In this document: positions 38,736 through 46,738 of the stretch, piece by piece
How positions within the stretch are numbered: the stretch's first letter is position 1
How the letters are laid out: every line of letters starts with the position of its first letter
Assembly: GCA_963837345.1 (NCBI GenBank)
Contig: CAWIMX010000001.1
Location: 2,790,001 to 2,854,000, forward strand
Direction of reading: 5' to 3'
DNA: 64,000 bases
DNA from: CAWIMX01 sp963837345
GTDB lineage: Bacteria > Acidobacteriota > Vicinamibacteria > Vicinamibacterales > CAVVIG01
Program-made: the position numbers and the translations under genes
The notes under the pieces: model-generated
Told to the model about the DNA's origin: nothing
What the model saw: only the letters and a program-made list of their open reading frames with translations
The model's database searches: none

Positions 38736-39956
38736 ATGCCCGTTGTCGTAGTCGGCGCCGGCGCTGCCGGCCTCGTGGCCGCCATCGTCGCCGCCCAACG
38801 GTGTCCCGTCGTGCTGGTCGAACGGACGAGAGACGGCGGGCGCAAGATCCTGATCAGCGGAGGGGGCCGCTGCAACATCCTCCCCACGGCCCTCGAGCCC
38901 GAGCGGTTCATCACCGACTCCCCGCGGCACCTCCTGCGCGGCATGCTGCGGGCGTGGCCGCTCCCGGCCCAGCGGGCGTTCTTCGAGCGCGACCTTGGCA
39001 TTCCCCTCCATGTGGAACCGCAGACCGGAAAGCTGTTCCCGGCGTCTGGCCGCGCGCGAGACGTGCGTGACGGCCTGAGGGAGCTGGCGCGGCGGCGGGG
39101 CGTGAGCTTCGAGTTCGACAGCTCGCTGACGGGCTTGACGGCCACGCCAGCGGGATGGCGTGTCGAGACCACCCGCGGGAACATCGACGCGGCCGCCGTG
39201 GTGCTGGCGACCGGCGGGCTCTCCGTGCCGGCGACGGGCAGCGACGGCACGGGGATCCGCGTGGCGGCCGAACTGGGTCATGTCGTGCACGACACCTACC
39301 CGGCCCTGACGCCGCTCGTCGCCGAGCCGGCCGTGCACGCGCACCTGGCGGGTGTCTCGCTCGTCGTGCGACTCCGCGCGAAGTCAGGCGGCGGCACGGC
39401 CGAGGCCACCGGCGGCTTCCTGTTCACGCACCGCGGCTACAGCGGCCCGTCCGTGCTGGATCTGTCGCACCTCGCCGTGCGCAGCCGCCTGGGCGGCGGG
39501 CACGCGACGTTTCGCGTCGCGTGGACCGTCCACGATGCGCGCGCCTGGGAGCGGGAGCTGGCGGCGGCCAGCGGACTCGTCCGGACCGTCGTGTCCCGAC
39601 GCCTCCCGCCGCGGTTGACCGAGCAGCTCCTCGTCGATGCCGGCGTCCCGCGCGACCGCCGGGCACCCGAGCTGCGACGAGCGGAACGCCGCGCCCTCAT
39701 CGAGGCGCTGACCGCGTTCGTCCTGCCGTGGACGGGCGACGAGGGATACCGGAACGCGGAGGTGACTGGCGGCGGCGTTGCGCTGGACGAAGTCGACGCC
39801 CGCACGCTCGAAAGCCGCCGTCATCGAGGGGTGTTCCTGTGCGGTGAGATGCTCGACGCCTTCGGGCCGATCGGCGGCCACAATTTCGCGTGGGCGTGGT
39901 CCACGGGGCGGGCCGCCGGTCTTGGCGCGGCGAGGGCCGGCGAGGCGGCCCGATAG
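38736..39956 (+). CDS. HI0933/BaiN-family flavoprotein
   Basis: A 406-residue FAD-dependent protein. The dinucleotide-binding motif is VVVVGAGAAGLVAA at the N-terminus, followed by KILISGGGRCNI, the signature of the HI0933/YhiN/BaiN family. A C-terminal FAD contact is seen in GEMLDAFGPIGGHNF. Family members include a bile-acid dehydratase-linked reductase, but most are unassigned. The ATG at 38736 is preferred because the fold starts at once; a GTG 15 codons upstream would add a basic tail. It diverges from the macroglobulin gene across a 154-base gap. Confidence 0.88.
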   Translation: MPVVVVGAGAAGLVAAIVAAQRCPVVLVERTRDGGRKILISGGGRCNILPTALEPERFITDSPRHLLRGMLRAWPLPAQRAFFERDLGIPLHVEPQTGKLFPASGRARDVRDGLRELARRRGVSFEFDSSLTGLTATPAGWRVETTRGNIDAAAVVLATGGLSVPATGSDGTGIRVAAELGHVVHDTYPALTPLVAEPAVHAHLAGVSLVVRLRAKSGGGTAEATGGFLFTHRGYSGPSVLDLSHLAVRSRLGGGHATFRVAWTVHDARAWERELAAASGLVRTVVSRRLPPRLTEQLLVDAGVPRDRRAPELRRAERRALIEALTAFVLPWTGDEGYRNAEVTGGGVALDEVDARTLESRRHRGVFLCGEMLDAFGPIGGHNFAWAWSTGRAAGLGAARAGEAAR

Positions 39957-39983
39957 CCGCCGGCGGCCGGCGGGCTCCGCCGA

Positions 39984-40751
39984 TCACTTCGAGGCGGGAG
40001 GCCTTCGGAAGAGCGCGTCGTCGATCGCCGTGTTGTGCGTCACGGTCGTCACCGTGACGGTGTAGGTCTGAACCGGCGAGCTGGACCGAATCGTGAACGG
40101 CACCTTCACGCCGTCGACCGATCGGTAGTCCTGGTACTCAGCCGTCTGCTCGAGCGGCCCCATCTGCGGCACGTCGATCGTCTGCACCAGCCGGAGGGGC
40201 AGGTACGACTCGCGATCGATGAAGACACGCACGGCGGCGCCCGTCCGGGGCGTCACGACGAGCACATAGGCCTGGCGATCGCCGACCTTCGCCGTGCCGT
40301 CGGTGGCGATGGTGACGCCCCGCTCCTTGTAGTTCAGGAAGGCGGTAGGAAACGCGCTGTTCCGCAGCGACTCGAGTTGCCCGCCCGTGATCTCCCGGTC
40401 GCCTTGCAGGCTGTCGAGGACGTAGCCTGCAGACCCGTCGAACCGCTGATCGATGACGGCCTGGCCGGCGCCGAGCGAGGAGAGATCGAGCTCGGTCAAC
40501 GTCCGCGACTTGTTCGGCGCCGCGCTGAGGATCTCGATCGAGCCGGTCACGTCGCCCACCGGCGTCGTCAGCGTGATGGTGCCCGTCATCGTCCGGGACG
40601 TCAGTGCCGACAGGGCCTCGCGGCCCCCGAGGGCGGCCAAGTGTTTCTCGACGATGGCGTCGGGGCTTGGATCGGCGGCCTGGGCCCCGCCAACGCGCGC
40701 CCCCGCAACGAGCAGCATCGCGACGAGCAGTGGTCTCGAGATGTGGGTCAT
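39984..40751 (-). CDS. Secreted protein, outer-membrane lipoprotein-sorting-like
   Basis: A 255-residue protein with a signal peptide (residues 1-24) and a helix containing IVEKHLAALGGREALSALTS, which is the common N-terminal helix of a secreted family with a LolA-like half-barrel. Strands VFIDRESYLPLRLVQTID and VDGVKVPFTIRSSSP are typical of that fold. It may bind lipid, but no substrate is known. The ATG at 40751 starts the signal directly. It converges with the flavoprotein gene. Confidence 0.75.
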   Translation of the reverse strand: MTHISRPLLVAMLLVAGARVGGAQAADPSPDAIVEKHLAALGGREALSALTSRTMTGTITLTTPVGDVTGSIEILSAAPNKSRTLTELDLSSLGAGQAVIDQRFDGSAGYVLDSLQGDREITGGQLESLRNSAFPTAFLNYKERGVTIATDGTAKVGDRQAYVLVVTPRTGAAVRVFIDRESYLPLRLVQTIDVPQMGPLEQTAEYQDYRSVDGVKVPFTIRSSSPVQTYTVTVTTVTHNTAIDDALFRRPPASK

Positions 40752-40791
40752 CGGCGTCACTCGGTCTCTCACACGTGAAGTCTCGTGCGCT

Positions 40792-41174
40792 TCACAGGAT
40801 TATCGCGTCAGCCTCAGCGCGTGGGATACGGGCCGTCGGCGAAGGTTCGATCATGATACCCCTTCGATCCCACCGTGCGCGCCCGCGACGGGCGTACTCC
40901 GCGACCGACGACGGCGCCTTCTCGATCGCGAACAGATGGGCGTCGACCACGTCGCAGAGGCTTTCGGCCGCCCTCTTGGTCGCCCCGTAGATGTTCTTCG
41001 GCACCGACGGCGCGTCCTCGGTGATCCAGGCGGCAGGCGCGCCCGCCGGCGGCGTCACCGTGCGCCCGAAGGCGCTCGTCGAGCTCGTGAACACGAACGC
41101 CGCGACGCCTGCGGCGGCGGCCCCCTCAGCCCCTCGCCAAGATGTCCGCTGCTGCCCGTGACGAGGATCGCCAT
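40792..41174 (-). pseudogene. Remnant of an NAD-dependent epimerase/dehydratase
   Basis: Three blocks of an extended short-chain dehydrogenase are present in the correct order, with the material between them missing. The first is MAILVTGSSGHLGEGL with the NAD-binding Gly motif; the second is AAFVFTSSTSAFGRTV with the active-site YGATK; the third is DVVDAHLFAIEKAP. The rest of the 127-codon frame is unrelated. The normal length is about 300 residues, so at least two internal deletions and a truncated end have occurred, with a frame change between the first and second blocks. The ATG overlaps the stop of threonine aldolase by one base, so it was once coupled to it. Confidence 0.8.
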
Positions 41175-42214
41175 CAGCCGGTTTCGGCAATGTCCAGCAG
41201 GATGTCCGCCGCTCGCGCGGCCTGTTCCTCCGACACGTCCAGATGGGTGACGGCGCGAATGGTACGCGAGCCGAAGGCGAAGACGAGCACGCCTCGATCG
41301 CCGGCCCGCGCGACGACGGTCGCCGCATCGGGCGCGCCAGCCGCGAGGGCGAAGACGAGGATATTGGTTTGAACCGTCCCGAGGTCGAGGACGATGCGGT
41401 CGCTCGTCGACAGTCGCTCGGCGATCAGCCGGGCGTTCGCGTGGTCCTCGGCCAGCCGTCCGACGTGATAATCGAGCGCATAGAGCCCGGCGGCAGCGAA
41501 GATGCCCACTTGTCGCATCGCGCCGCCGAGCATCCGCCTCTGGCGAAGCGCGCGCCCGATCACGTCGCGCGATCCGGCCAGCACCGATCCGCCCGGAGCG
41601 CCAAGCCCTTTCGACAAAGCCACCGACACGAGATCGAAAGGCGCCGCGAGCTCAGCGACCTCCCGCCTCGACGCGACCGCCGCGTTCCACAGCCGCGCCC
41701 CGTCGAGATAGGTGGCCACGCCGCGCCTGGCGGCCTCGGCAGAGATGCGTTCCGCCTCATCCTGCGGAAAGACGACGCCGCCGGCGCGATTGTGCGTGTT
41801 CTCGATCTCGACGAGCGTGGTCGGCGGATAGATGATGTGGCCGCGAGGTTTCACCGCGGCCCCGAACGCCTCCGCGGTGAAGACCCCGTTGGCGCCGATG
41901 GGCGTGAACTGCACGCCGGCGTTCGCGGCCGAGGCGCCCGTTTCGTGCCACACCGCATGGCACTCCTGGCTCACGACGACGTCGTCGCCCGGACGCGTCA
42001 ACGTGCGGAGGGCCACCTGGTTGGCCATCGTGCCGGTGGGCAGCCAAAGCGCCGCCTCCTTCGCGAGAAGCGCGGCGACACGATCCTGGAGCGCGTTGAC
42101 GGTGGGATCTTCGCCGAACTGGTCGTCGCCGACGGGTGCGGCGGCCATCGCCGCGCGCATGGCGGGCGTCGGTCGAGTGACGGTGTCCGAGCGAAGGTCG
42201 ATGGCGTCGGGCAT
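41174..42214 (-). CDS. ltaE: Low-specificity L-threonine aldolase
   Basis: A 346-residue PLP enzyme that splits threonine or allo-threonine into glycine and acetaldehyde. It starts IDLRSDTVTRPTPAMR, has the FGEDPTVNALQ segment, the LDGARLWNA region and the PLP lysine in VALSKGLGAPGG. The length and pattern are typical. It lies three bases downstream of an SRPBCC gene and one base ahead of the epimerase remnant. Confidence 0.93.
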   Translation of the reverse strand: MPDAIDLRSDTVTRPTPAMRAAMAAAPVGDDQFGEDPTVNALQDRVAALLAKEAALWLPTGTMANQVALRTLTRPGDDVVVSQECHAVWHETGASAANAGVQFTPIGANGVFTAEAFGAAVKPRGHIIYPPTTLVEIENTHNRAGGVVFPQDEAERISAEAARRGVATYLDGARLWNAAVASRREVAELAAPFDLVSVALSKGLGAPGGSVLAGSRDVIGRALRQRRMLGGAMRQVGIFAAAGLYALDYHVGRLAEDHANARLIAERLSTSDRIVLDLGTVQTNILVFALAAGAPDAATVVARAGDRGVLVFAFGSRTIRAVTHLDVSEEQAARAADILLDIAETG

Positions 42215-42217
42215 CGC

Positions 42218-42658
42218 TTACCCCAGTTCGAGCCGCCGCTTCAGCAACGCCAGATCCTTTCGATTCGCCCGCCGCACGGCGAAGGCCATGAACGGCGCGA
42301 GCCATGTCGAGAAGCCCGTCGGCGTGCCGCGGTTCCGCAGGGTCATCCTCGTGCCCCGGTCGGGCGTCGGTTCCCAGATGTAGGTGGTTTCCATGGGGAA
42401 CGGGCCTTCAGCGGTGCGCATCACGAGACGCGCGCCGGGCGTCCATTCCACGATCTCATAGGTGTACGCGATCCGCCGGCCCAGGAACTGCGCGACGAAA
42501 GCCACGCGCGACCCGAGCTGCAGCGGCCGGGGCGTCTGCCATTCGACCGACTTGATATTGGCGTACCACGCCGGCACGTTGTCGGGATCGGCTGCGTAGG
42601 CCACCACGTCGGCCAGTGGCCGATTGATGACGATTGCGGTCGAGGCGTCGACGGTCAT
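42218..42658 (-). CDS. SRPBCC family protein
   Basis: A 146-residue ligand-binding-type protein with the SRPBCC pattern: AIVINRPLADVVAYAADPDN, then FVAQFLGRRIAYTYEIVEW and a basic C-terminal helix. It is distinct in sequence from the SRPBCC protein at 28203. It precedes ltaE by three bases and follows the DUF1801 gene by 27 bases, all on the minus strand. Confidence 0.84.
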   Translation of the reverse strand: MTVDASTAIVINRPLADVVAYAADPDNVPAWYANIKSVEWQTPRPLQLGSRVAFVAQFLGRRIAYTYEIVEWTPGARLVMRTAEGPFPMETTYIWEPTPDRGTRMTLRNRGTPTGFSTWLAPFMAFAVRRANRKDLALLKRRLELG

Positions 42659-42685
42659 GTCCTCGAGCAGGCGTGCGCGGTCGGG

Positions 42686-43045
42686 TCAGCGCGTCCGCCG
42701 CCGTTCCCCGATCCGGGCCCTCACCAGCCTGCGCACCAGTGTACCCGGCAACGGACGGTCGGGCGGAAACCGGATCGTGCCTTTGCTCGTGCGATAGGCC
42801 TCGAGGTCGGCTTTGAGCGCCTGGATCGGATACGCCCCGGGATAGAACGAGCAGTGGTGCGTGGCGGCGCCAAACCATACGAGCATTCGTCCGCCGAGAC
42901 GGAACGCCGGCATGCCGTAGCTGATGCACTCTTCCGCGCCGGGTGCGGCGGCCTTGATGGAATGTCGAAGCTTCTGGAGCGCCGCGCGCTTGTCAGGGCT
43001 GACGCCCGCCAGATATTCGTCAATCGTCGCAGGTCGCTTCGGCAT
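42686..43045 (-). CDS. DUF1801 domain protein
   Basis: A 119-residue protein matching DUF1801 (YdhG-like). Key segments are TIDEYLAGVSPDKRAALQKL at the start, EECISYGMPAFRLGG in the middle and the closing GTIRFPPDRPLPGTLVRRLV. Members have a CyaY/YjbR-like fold and no firm function. The last few residues are Arg-rich. Confidence 0.9.
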   Translation of the reverse strand: MPKRPATIDEYLAGVSPDKRAALQKLRHSIKAAAPGAEECISYGMPAFRLGGRMLVWFGAATHHCSFYPGAYPIQALKADLEAYRTSKGTIRFPPDRPLPGTLVRRLVRARIGERRRTR

Positions 43046-43070
43046 CGGGGTGATGTGTGTCCTGGTGGAT

Positions 43071-44045
43071 TCAGGCCCGGCGCACTCTTTCCGCGACAGT
43101 CGCCGCCAGGCGGCAAATCACCGAGTAGCCGCCCGCCACGTCATCGAACGTCGTTCGACCGAGGCAGAAAGCCGCGCAGTCGTGCACCAGGACGTGGAGC
43201 GGCATCGCGGACGCGAGGGCCGTGCACTCTTCACCCTCGAGCCGCACGTGACGGCGATAGCCGTCGATCACCGCGTCGACCTTACCCGAATTGGGATTCC
43301 AGCGGCCGGCCCTCACCGCCGAGAGGAGCAGGAACGCCAGCGGATGGGCGCGCGGCCCGCGCCCGGCACCGGTCCAGTCGATCGGCACGACATCGCCGTC
43401 CGGCGTGGCGATGAAGTTCTTCAAGACGGGATCCGGATGGAGCAGCGCCTGCGGCAGGTTCTCGCCGAAGTCGATGCGCGACACGCGTTCGCGCATCGAA
43501 TCGTACAGCCCTCGGTGCGCCGCTGGAACGTCGGCCTCCTCCAGCCATGACATGGCCTCCGCGACTTCGTCGTCCAGCCCGCCTTCACCAGGCGAGAGGA
43601 CGTGAATGGCTCCGGCCTTCGGCGCCCCGATGCCCGCGGCGTCCGGGAGCGTGTGCAGGCGTCCCAGCATCTCGCCGAGTCCGCGGAAGGTCGTCTCGCC
43701 CGGGTCCGACAGCGGCGAGCCTTCGATGAACTCGGTGACGAGCACCGCCTGCTCCGCATGCGTCGACAGCGGCTCGGGATGGGCCAGCCGCTCGGCCCGG
43801 AAGCCCCGGGCGTCCAGGAAATGCAGGATGTCCGCGTCGCCCTCCGCGCGGGCGAAGGGGCGGGCCGCCGGAAACAGCCGCGCGACCCAGGGCGGGCCGT
43901 CCCGCCGGTCGACGCGATAGACGCCGGCGTCGAGCGGCGTCAGCGTGGCCACCACGATGCCGTAGGCCTGTTCGAGATGCCGCGGCAGGCCCTCGACGGC
44001 GGCGCGCTCGCGAACCAGGCGCCACGTGTCTTCGATCCGCGTCAT
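43071..44045 (-). CDS. Aminoglycoside phosphotransferase-fold (APH) family protein
   Basis: A 324-residue kinase-like protein. The N-lobe has VLVTEFIEGSPLSDP as hinge. The catalytic loop reads LLHPDPVLKNF, a variant of the usual HGDL-xxxN-x, and the metal-binding Asp is in VVPIDWTGAGRG. Substrates of such chromosomal APH-fold proteins vary widely, so antibiotic resistance should not be assumed. The ATG at 44045 overlaps the in-frame stop of the FkbM gene (ATGA). Confidence 0.82.
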   Translation of the reverse strand: MTRIEDTWRLVRERAAVEGLPRHLEQAYGIVVATLTPLDAGVYRVDRRDGPPWVARLFPAARPFARAEGDADILHFLDARGFRAERLAHPEPLSTHAEQAVLVTEFIEGSPLSDPGETTFRGLGEMLGRLHTLPDAAGIGAPKAGAIHVLSPGEGGLDDEVAEAMSWLEEADVPAAHRGLYDSMRERVSRIDFGENLPQALLHPDPVLKNFIATPDGDVVPIDWTGAGRGPRAHPLAFLLLSAVRAGRWNPNSGKVDAVIDGYRRHVRLEGEECTALASAMPLHVLVHDCAAFCLGRTTFDDVAGGYSVICRLAATVAERVRRA

Positions 44046-44055
44046 GGGCCGGGGC

Positions 44056-44806
44056 TCAGGCCTCGACGCGATGGCCGTCCACGAAGATGGCATTCACCAT
44101 CGAACCGCCCCGTGGGATGTAGCCCTGGGACGTCAGGTACCTGCGCGAGGTCCGATTGGTTGCCGTTCTTGTAGATCGACACGCCCTCGCTGCAGATGAC
44201 GCCAGGGCGATATCGCGTCAGATCCAGCGTCCGGACGATCGCCGTGTCCAGCCCCTCGATGTCGGTCGAGAGCAGATCCGGAGCCTGGCCCAGGTGTTCG
44301 GCGATGGCGCGATTGATGTTGACCAGTGGCATCTTGGAGACGCGCGCCACCACGCTCTCGGTCTTGCCCTGCTGCAGCGCCGCCACCTGCTCGGCCGAAA
44401 ACGTGTTGAGCAGTGGATTGCCCTTGATCTCGTAGTAGTCGGCGTTCGCGGTGTCGGTGACGCCGATGCCGGCCGCCACCACGACGTCTCTGGGCCGCTG
44501 GCGGTGGAGCATGTCCACGTACAGCGGGTTCGGCTCGACCAGCACGCCCGTGGAGCCAGTGCTATAGAGCAGGTACGTGTTATTGGAGCGAACGGGATGC
44601 GCGGCGCCGACATCCATGTAGGTCGGGTGCTCGAGGCCGAGAACCTCGTGCAGCGCGTGGTACAGCACAATGTCCTCGCCTTGCTGCGAGAAGCTCAGCC
44701 GGCCGAATTCGGGAACGGACTGCGGCCTGTTCGGCCGGAACCGGTCCCATCCCGCCGCGCCGGCGGCGCCGCCCACGACACCCGCCACGAAGTCGCGCCG
44801 CTTCAC
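44056..44806 (-). CDS. FkbM-family methyltransferase with Tat-like signal, frameshifted near its end
   Basis: From GTG 44806 (AAGGAA site upstream) the protein starts VKRRDFVAGVVGGAAGAAG, a twin-arginine-like signal, and continues as an FkbM methyltransferase: SQQGEDIVLYHAL, TYMDVGAAHP (SAM site) and LLSTDIEGLDTAIV. As read, the frame runs to 44042 with an unrelated tail. Removing one G at 44140 (CAG-G-TAC-CTG) restores YLTSQGYIPRGG, then SMVNAIFVDGHR, and a stop at 44056, which is the expected family ending. The change is +1. FkbM enzymes O-methylate sugars and other acceptors; an exported one is unusual because SAM is cytoplasmic. Confidence 0.82.
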
Positions 44807-44914
44807 GAAGTTCCTTCCCGCACGCGCGGCATGGTGACTTCAGAATAGCCCAATCGTCGGCGCGCGAGCGCGTGCCGGCCGCGAGTCGGCAGGTCGAGCT
44901 TCAGGGGATGCGAC

Positions 44915-45152
44915 TCACCCGCTGGAAGCGGCGAGGACGGCCAGTCCGTATGCCATCAGTTGAAGGGCCGCCAGCGGGACGAACCACAGCCAGGGCGCCC
45001 ACAGATAGACACGCGGGTTCGACCAGGCGCGGTGTCCCAGCCGGCGTTGGGCGCCTGCCGTGAACTCTGGAGGCTGAGCAGCAGGGGATAGGGCCAGACG
45101 AGATCACCAGGCCCACCACAACAATCGGCCCGCTCGGGACGGACGCGCTCAC
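44915..45152 (-). pseudogene. Small membrane protein with an apparent frameshift
   Basis: A GTG at 45152 lies one base after the stop of the HerA-like ATPase gene and begins VSASVPSGPIVVVGLVI, the start of a membrane helix. About 17 codons later the hydrophobic pattern moves one frame on and continues through SPAAQPPEFTAGAQRRLGH, VYLWAPWLWFVPLAALQ and LMAYGLAVLAASSG to a TGA at 44917-44915. A single extra base near 45095 would explain this and give a protein of about 78 residues with two helices. I do not recognise the family. The break may be real or a sequencing error. Confidence 0.4.
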
Positions 45153-45153
45153 G

Positions 45154-46683
45154 TCACCGTCGCCTGGACGAGCCGAGAATGCCTCCGAGCACACCGCGCA
45201 GAATCTGACGCCCGAACTGGCTCCCGACGGTGCGCGCGGCCTGCTTCGCCATGGCCTCAACCACGCCCTGGCGCCGTTTGGTGCCCCACAACATCTCGTC
45301 GAGCTTGCTTGGCGATGGCGTGTCGGGCCCGGGCTTCGGCTGCTTGGGGAAGGGCGAACTCGGCTCGCCGCGGCGGGCCGGTTCGGTCGCCTCGCGGAAC
45401 GGCGACGCGGCACCCGTGCGCCGGCTCAGCATCTCGTATGCGGACTCGCGGTTCACGGCTGCGTCGTACCTGGCGCCGATCGGGCTGCGCGCGCGCACCG
45501 CGGCGCGCTCCTCGGGGGTGATCGCGCCCATGCGGCACCGCGGCGGACTGATGAGGGTGCGCTCGACGGGCATGGGAATCGCCTTGTCGAGAAGCATCGA
45601 GACGAGCGCTTCGCCGACGCCAAGCTCGCAAATCGCACGGGCGACGTCGAGCTTCGGGTTCGGCACGAACGTCTCCGCGGCCGTCCGCACGGCCTTCTGA
45701 TCCCTCGGCGTGAACGCCCGCAGCGCGTGTTGAATGCGATGGCCCAGCTGCCCCAGAATCTCGCCGGGCACATCGTCGGGAAACTGCGAGCAGAAGTAGA
45801 CGCCCACGCCCTTCGATCGGATCAACCGCACGACCTGCTCGATGCGCTGTTTGAGCGCCGGCGGCGCATCGTCGAACAGGAGGTGCGCTTCGTCGAACGC
45901 GAAGACGAGCTTCGGCGTGTCGAGGTCGCCGACCTCGGGCAGCGTTTCGAAGAGCTCGGACAGCAGCCAGAGGAGGAACGTGGAGTAGAGGCGCGGCTTC
46001 AGCACGAGCTGGTCGGCGGCGAGGATGTTGACGATGCCGCGGCCGCTCAGGTCGGTGCGCATCAGATCCGACAGCTCGAGAGCGGGCTCGCCGAAGAAGC
46101 CCTTCCCGCCCTCACGCTCGAGCGCGAGCAGCGATCGCTCAATCGCCGCCGCCGACGTCGCGCTGACGAGCCCGTACTGCGCCGAGAGCGCTTTGTGCTG
46201 GTCGGCGACGAACGCGACCAGCGCGCGCAGGTCGTCGAGATCGAGGAGCAGCAGCCCCTGGTCGTCGGCCAGCTTGAACACGATCTCGAGCACGCCTTCC
46301 TGCGCGTCACTCAATTCCAGAATGCGCGCCATCAGGCTCGGCCCGATCTCGCTCACCGTGGTGCGGACCGGATGCCCGAGCGTGCCGTACAGATCCCAGA
46401 ACACGACGGGATTGGCGTCCGGCGCGTACCCGTCGATTCCGATCTCGGCGGCGCGCTGGCGGATCGTGTCGCTTGCCGTCCCGGGCATCGCCGCACCCGC
46501 CACGTCGCCCTTCACATCGGCGAGGAAGACCGGAACGCCGAGCCGCGAGAAGCCTTCTGCCAGCACCAGCAGCGACACGGTCTTGCCCGTGCCCGTGGCG
46601 CCGGCGACGAGGCCGTGGCGATTGCCGTACTTTGCGAGCAGCCGTACGGGGCCGTCGCCCTTCCCGATCAGAATGTGATCCAC
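45154..46683 (-). CDS. DUF853/HerA-like ATPase (YjgR family)
   Basis: A 509-residue P-loop ATPase; E. coli YjgR is about 500 residues. The start region VDHILIGKGDGPVRLLAKYG leads into NRHGLVAGATGTGKTVS (Walker A). Walker B is LVFAFDEAHLLF, and a later conserved part reads GVYFCSQFPDDVPGEIL. The family is related to the HerA/FtsK DNA-pumping ATPases, but no role is proven. The GTG at 46683 was preferred because homologues begin there; the open frame upstream overlaps the kinase gene on the same strand. Confidence 0.87.
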   Translation of the reverse strand: MDHILIGKGDGPVRLLAKYGNRHGLVAGATGTGKTVSLLVLAEGFSRLGVPVFLADVKGDVAGAAMPGTASDTIRQRAAEIGIDGYAPDANPVVFWDLYGTLGHPVRTTVSEIGPSLMARILELSDAQEGVLEIVFKLADDQGLLLLDLDDLRALVAFVADQHKALSAQYGLVSATSAAAIERSLLALEREGGKGFFGEPALELSDLMRTDLSGRGIVNILAADQLVLKPRLYSTFLLWLLSELFETLPEVGDLDTPKLVFAFDEAHLLFDDAPPALKQRIEQVVRLIRSKGVGVYFCSQFPDDVPGEILGQLGHRIQHALRAFTPRDQKAVRTAAETFVPNPKLDVARAICELGVGEALVSMLLDKAIPMPVERTLISPPRCRMGAITPEERAAVRARSPIGARYDAAVNRESAYEMLSRRTGAASPFREATEPARRGEPSSPFPKQPKPGPDTPSPSKLDEMLWGTKRRQGVVEAMAKQAARTVGSQFGRQILRGVLGGILGSSRRR

Positions 46684-46738
46684 GGTGGTTCCGGGGATGT
46701 TAGCACCGCTCGGGAGGACGTCGGCCGCCTCCAATACC

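Noticed and set aside
43071..44045. Aminoglycoside resistance gene
   Set aside because: Only the general APH fold is seen, with a variant catalytic loop; chromosomal APH-fold proteins mostly act on other substrates and there is no mobile context.
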